A DNA stretch of 17,557 bases from UBA1738 sp003453455 (lineage in GTDB: Bacteria > Bacillota > Clostridia > UBA1381). The notes under the pieces are model-generated. The model was given only the letters and a program-made list of their open reading frames with translations. It did not search any database and was not told the origin of the DNA. Both the position numbers and the translations under genes were made by a program. Below are positions 16,329 through 17,557 of the stretch, in pieces. Position 1 is the stretch's first letter, and every line of letters starts with the position of its first letter. The stretch lies in contig CAMOOX010000027.1 of assembly GCA_946621875.1 (NCBI GenBank), positions 1 to 17,557 on the forward strand, in the 5' to 3' direction.

Positions 16329-16989
16329 GATTTATAGAAAGGCAAGAGCATTGAATCTTCAGAATGTTGCACACGGGAAAATAGATTTGCATATCGAGAC
16401 GGTATCAAATCTTGATTTTCTGAACTATGTTCTGACAAGAGAGCTTGAAGAACGTGCAAAGAGGTCGATTCAAAAGAAGTCAGGAGCAAGCAGACTTCCG
16501 AATAAGGAGTATGATCCGGAAAGAGTAAGTCAAGGTATTGCATGGCAGATCGATGAGTATAAGAATATGGAATGGATAAATACAGAACAAAATCTTGTCA
16601 TAATCGGAAGATGTGATACCGGCAAAACAACAATAGCAGCACATATAGGAAGGATGGCGATAAACAATAATCATAGAGTTTATTATTGCAACATAGAGGA
16701 ATTCTTGAGAGTGATCAAGGATAAGGAAAAATCACAAAAGACGATGAAGATATATAAGTATATGCTTGATTCATCGGTAATCATAATAGATGATGTAATG
16801 TATGCAAATATACTTGCAAACGATTTGCCTATATTCTATAGGGCAATATCATTTCTAAACGAGGCGAGAAGCCTGATAATTATAACAAACAGGGATCTGT
16901 CATCATGGATAGATGTAGCGAGTGATACGCATTAGATGCAGACGTTGGTTGATCGCGTCACATCGAACAGTCAAATAATCAGGCTGTAA
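16312..16989 (+). pseudogene. istB: IS21 helper ATPase IstB, interrupted by an amber stop
   Basis: An AAA+ ATPase that would load IstA on target DNA. Walker A is G99-R-C-D-T-G-K-T106, Walker B is VIIIDD (156-161), and sensor I is in ITNRDLSSW (191-199). The frame stops at TAG 16933-16935 after SDTH, giving 207 residues. The same frame continues with MQTLVDRVTSNSQIIRL to TAA 16987-16989, and TLVDR is the conserved IstB C-terminal arginine region. The simplest explanation is a Leu (TTG) to amber change that removes the final 17 residues, including the sensor-2-like arginine. The GGAGG at 16301-16305 serves the start. TAG is used as a normal stop by other genes in this window, so recoding is unlikely. 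Confidence 0.85.
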
Positions 16990-17012
16990 AAACTCAGGCC
17001 ATTTTTACACCT
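16981..17012. repeat. Inverted repeat at the istB end / IS right side
   Basis: AGG-C-TGTAAAAA pairs with TTTTTACA-CCT around a 9-base spacer, giving 11 pairs with one bulged C, and it overlaps the natural istB stop. Copies of CCTGAA follow at about 17013-17053. Such clustered repeats fit transposase-binding sites at an IS21 right end, or a weak terminator (no T-run follows). Confidence 0.45.
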
Positions 17013-17053
17013 GCCTGAACCTGAAAACTTGAAAATAATATTCAAAACCTGAA

Positions 17054-17069
17054 TTTTTTATATAAAAAA
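17054..17069. repeat. Perfect 16-bp AT palindrome
   Basis: Six T, ATAT, six A: self-complementary over 16 bases. It lies 64 bases beyond the istB end, and TTGAA/TTCAA arms flank it upstream (about 17029-17045). It may be part of the IS end. Low complexity makes chance occurrence plausible. Confidence 0.3.
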
Positions 17070-17110
17070 CATTCCGCAATTTTTTTCTGATATAGAAAAA
17101 ATAGTGGAGT

Positions 17111-17123
17111 GTAGAACTTCTAC
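17111..17123. repeat. Perfect 13-base palindrome (GTAGAACTTCTAC)
   Basis: Two 6-base arms around one central C. Size and symmetry suit a dimeric-regulator operator or one arm of a larger RNA fold with the nested repeat just downstream. No gene with a clear start follows it. Confidence 0.35.
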
Positions 17124-17147
17124 GGAAGGGGGATCAAAATCTTCGGG

Positions 17148-17202
17148 CTTGATTAAGCGTAAAACGGGCGCGGAGTATCGCGCAAAAAATCGCGAAATCA
17201 AG
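17148..17202. repeat. Nested inverted repeat, possible structured RNA or cruciform
   Basis: Outer arms CTTGATTAAGCG (17148-17159) and CGCGAAATCAAG (17191-17202) pair at 10 of 12 positions. Inside them GCGCG (17168-17172) and CGCGC (17179-17183) pair perfectly around a 6-base loop. The result is a two-tier stem about 55 bases long in otherwise AT-rich DNA. No T-run follows, so it is not a standard terminator. Function unknown. Confidence 0.45.
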
Positions 17203-17232
17203 AAGGGTGATGTAGTATCAAGCATACAACTT

Positions 17233-17265
17233 GCCAATAAAATGCATGTTTTATGTGCTTTTTTT
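17233..17265 (+). terminator. Weak intrinsic-terminator-like hairpin
   Basis: ATAAAA and TTTTAT pair around TGCATG, and after two mismatches a GC/GC pair closes the base of the stem. Seven T follow at once (17259-17265). The stem is AT-rich and short, so termination would be weak. It could end transcripts crossing the palindromic block. Confidence 0.3.
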
Positions 17266-17453
17266 GCGTTTTGGACTAATATCTTTTTGAACGAAAGCGA
17301 ACATTATCCAGCCAAACGACCGAAAAACGAGTATATATGTGTAAGGATGTCAGATTTTTATATAATTATCGATATCACATACGCTGTTTTTGACTGTTTT
17401 TCCTATGTATCAGAAGAATTTTCACAATCAGAGAGTGTTTTAAATACATATTC

Positions 17454-17557
17454 AGTATTGCGGGTGCGAAGGGTGATGAGGTCGTTTTCAATGTAAAGCA
17501 GTCCTCTGCCGGAATTGAAATAGTGAGTTCCAAAGTCGAGTTCGACTCTATACATCT
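17454..17557 (+). pseudogene. Coding fragment running off the right edge, 5' end missing
   Basis: From about 17454 one frame reads SIAGAKGDEVVFNVKQSSAG and then IEIVSSKVEFDSIH to the window end, with good protein character. Upstream the same frame is open only to TGA 17391-17393. It shows no start codon, and its translation (LFFLCIRRIFTIRECF) looks non-coding. The alternating hydrophobic pattern suggests a beta-rich, Ig-like or carbohydrate-binding domain, perhaps of a surface protein. It is probably a gene cut at its 5' side, but a start I cannot see or a sequence artefact is possible. Confidence 0.4.

Larger units (their letters stand above)
14684..17070 (+). mobile_element. IS21-family insertion sequence (ends approximate)
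   Basis: The istA-istB pair, overlapping and in the family's standard order, defines an IS21 element. The left limit is set at the promoter/inverted-repeat cluster and the right limit at the palindromes after istB. I found no clear terminal inverted repeats or target duplication by eye, so the true ends may lie tens of bases away. The element sits among gene remnants on both sides (14537-14668 and 17454 onward). With istB cut by an amber codon, it may no longer move unaided. Confidence 0.8.
17071..17453. other. Stretch without a supportable gene, rich in inverted repeats
   Basis: Between the IS right side and the coding fragment at the edge I see no convincing gene. A 130-codon open frame from GTG 17104 has an unlikely composition and no family resemblance. 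The stretch does contain a 13-base palindrome, a nested inverted repeat and a possible terminator, listed separately. GC rises locally around 17140-17195 (GGGCGCGG, CGCGC) compared with the AT-rich flanks. Confidence 0.5.

Noticed and set aside
16933..16935. TAG reassigned to an amino acid
   Set aside because: TAG ends several genes in this window (serine hydrolase, SGNH, EamA, uxaC), so code change is not supported.
17104..17496. 130-codon open frame from a GTG
   Set aside because: No ribosome site, unlikely composition, no family resemblance; it crosses the palindromes and overlaps, in another frame, the better coding fragment at the edge.
1..17557. CRISPR arrays, tRNA or rRNA genes
   Set aside because: No regularly spaced direct repeats and no cloverleaf or rRNA-like sequence seen on either strand.

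Overview
The window looks like a low-GC Firmicutes genome, probably an anaerobic, gut-type Clostridia. The evidence is AT-rich third positions, strong AGGAGG-type ribosome sites, tightly packed glycan genes without signal peptides, and protein families typical of Ruminococcus-like bacteria. Every gene I could support lies on the plus strand. Species is not determinable from the sequence alone.

Region 1 (1-8955) is a probable intracellular glycan-use operon. It starts with the tail of an upstream gene. Next come a GH130 subfamily 1 phosphorylase (4-O-beta-D-mannosyl-D-glucose phosphorylase type), a beta-lactamase-fold serine hydrolase, a YitT-type membrane protein, a GcnA-like GH20 hexosaminidase, a xylose-isomerase-like TIM barrel, a GxDLY/SGNH esterase, a histidine phosphatase and an EamA-type permease. 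Gaps are mostly 0-126 bp and one junction is an ATGA overlap. A reasonable reading is cytoplasmic phosphorolysis, de-N-acetylhexosaminylation and deesterification of short mannose- and GlcNAc-containing oligosaccharides. No importer for such sugars is visible here.

Region 2 (8956-9299) is a recombination scar. A complete ribosome site and start codon lead into about 15 residues resembling the N-terminus of a WYL-type regulator. This runs, in a different frame, into the last ~60 codons of a second, diverged GH20 gene, then into an orphan 26-codon ORF.

Region 3 (9300-13142) is a translationally overlapping uxaB-uxaA-uxaC set for D-galacturonate (and the UxaC step of D-glucuronate) catabolism to 2-keto-3-deoxygluconate. 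All three proteins are noticeably shorter than their E. coli relatives while keeping the key motifs.

Region 4 (13143-14668) is more debris around one intact gene: a GH65 phosphorylase reduced to ~190 N-terminal residues and fused in frame to an unrelated-looking tail, an intact small alpha/beta hydrolase, and the C-terminal remnant of an unrecognised gene.

Region 5 (about 14669-17070) is an IS21-family insertion sequence. It has a plausible promoter, a leader hairpin, an intact istA and an istB with an in-frame amber stop 17 codons before its natural end. The right end holds inverted repeats that are candidate transposase sites. Region 6 (17071-17557) has no intact gene. It holds a dense cluster of palindromes, including a nested inverted repeat, and at the window edge a 5'-truncated coding fragment. 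Overall, one working sugar operon and one uronate operon are separated and followed by scars and a decaying IS, which suggests an accessory region being remodelled.
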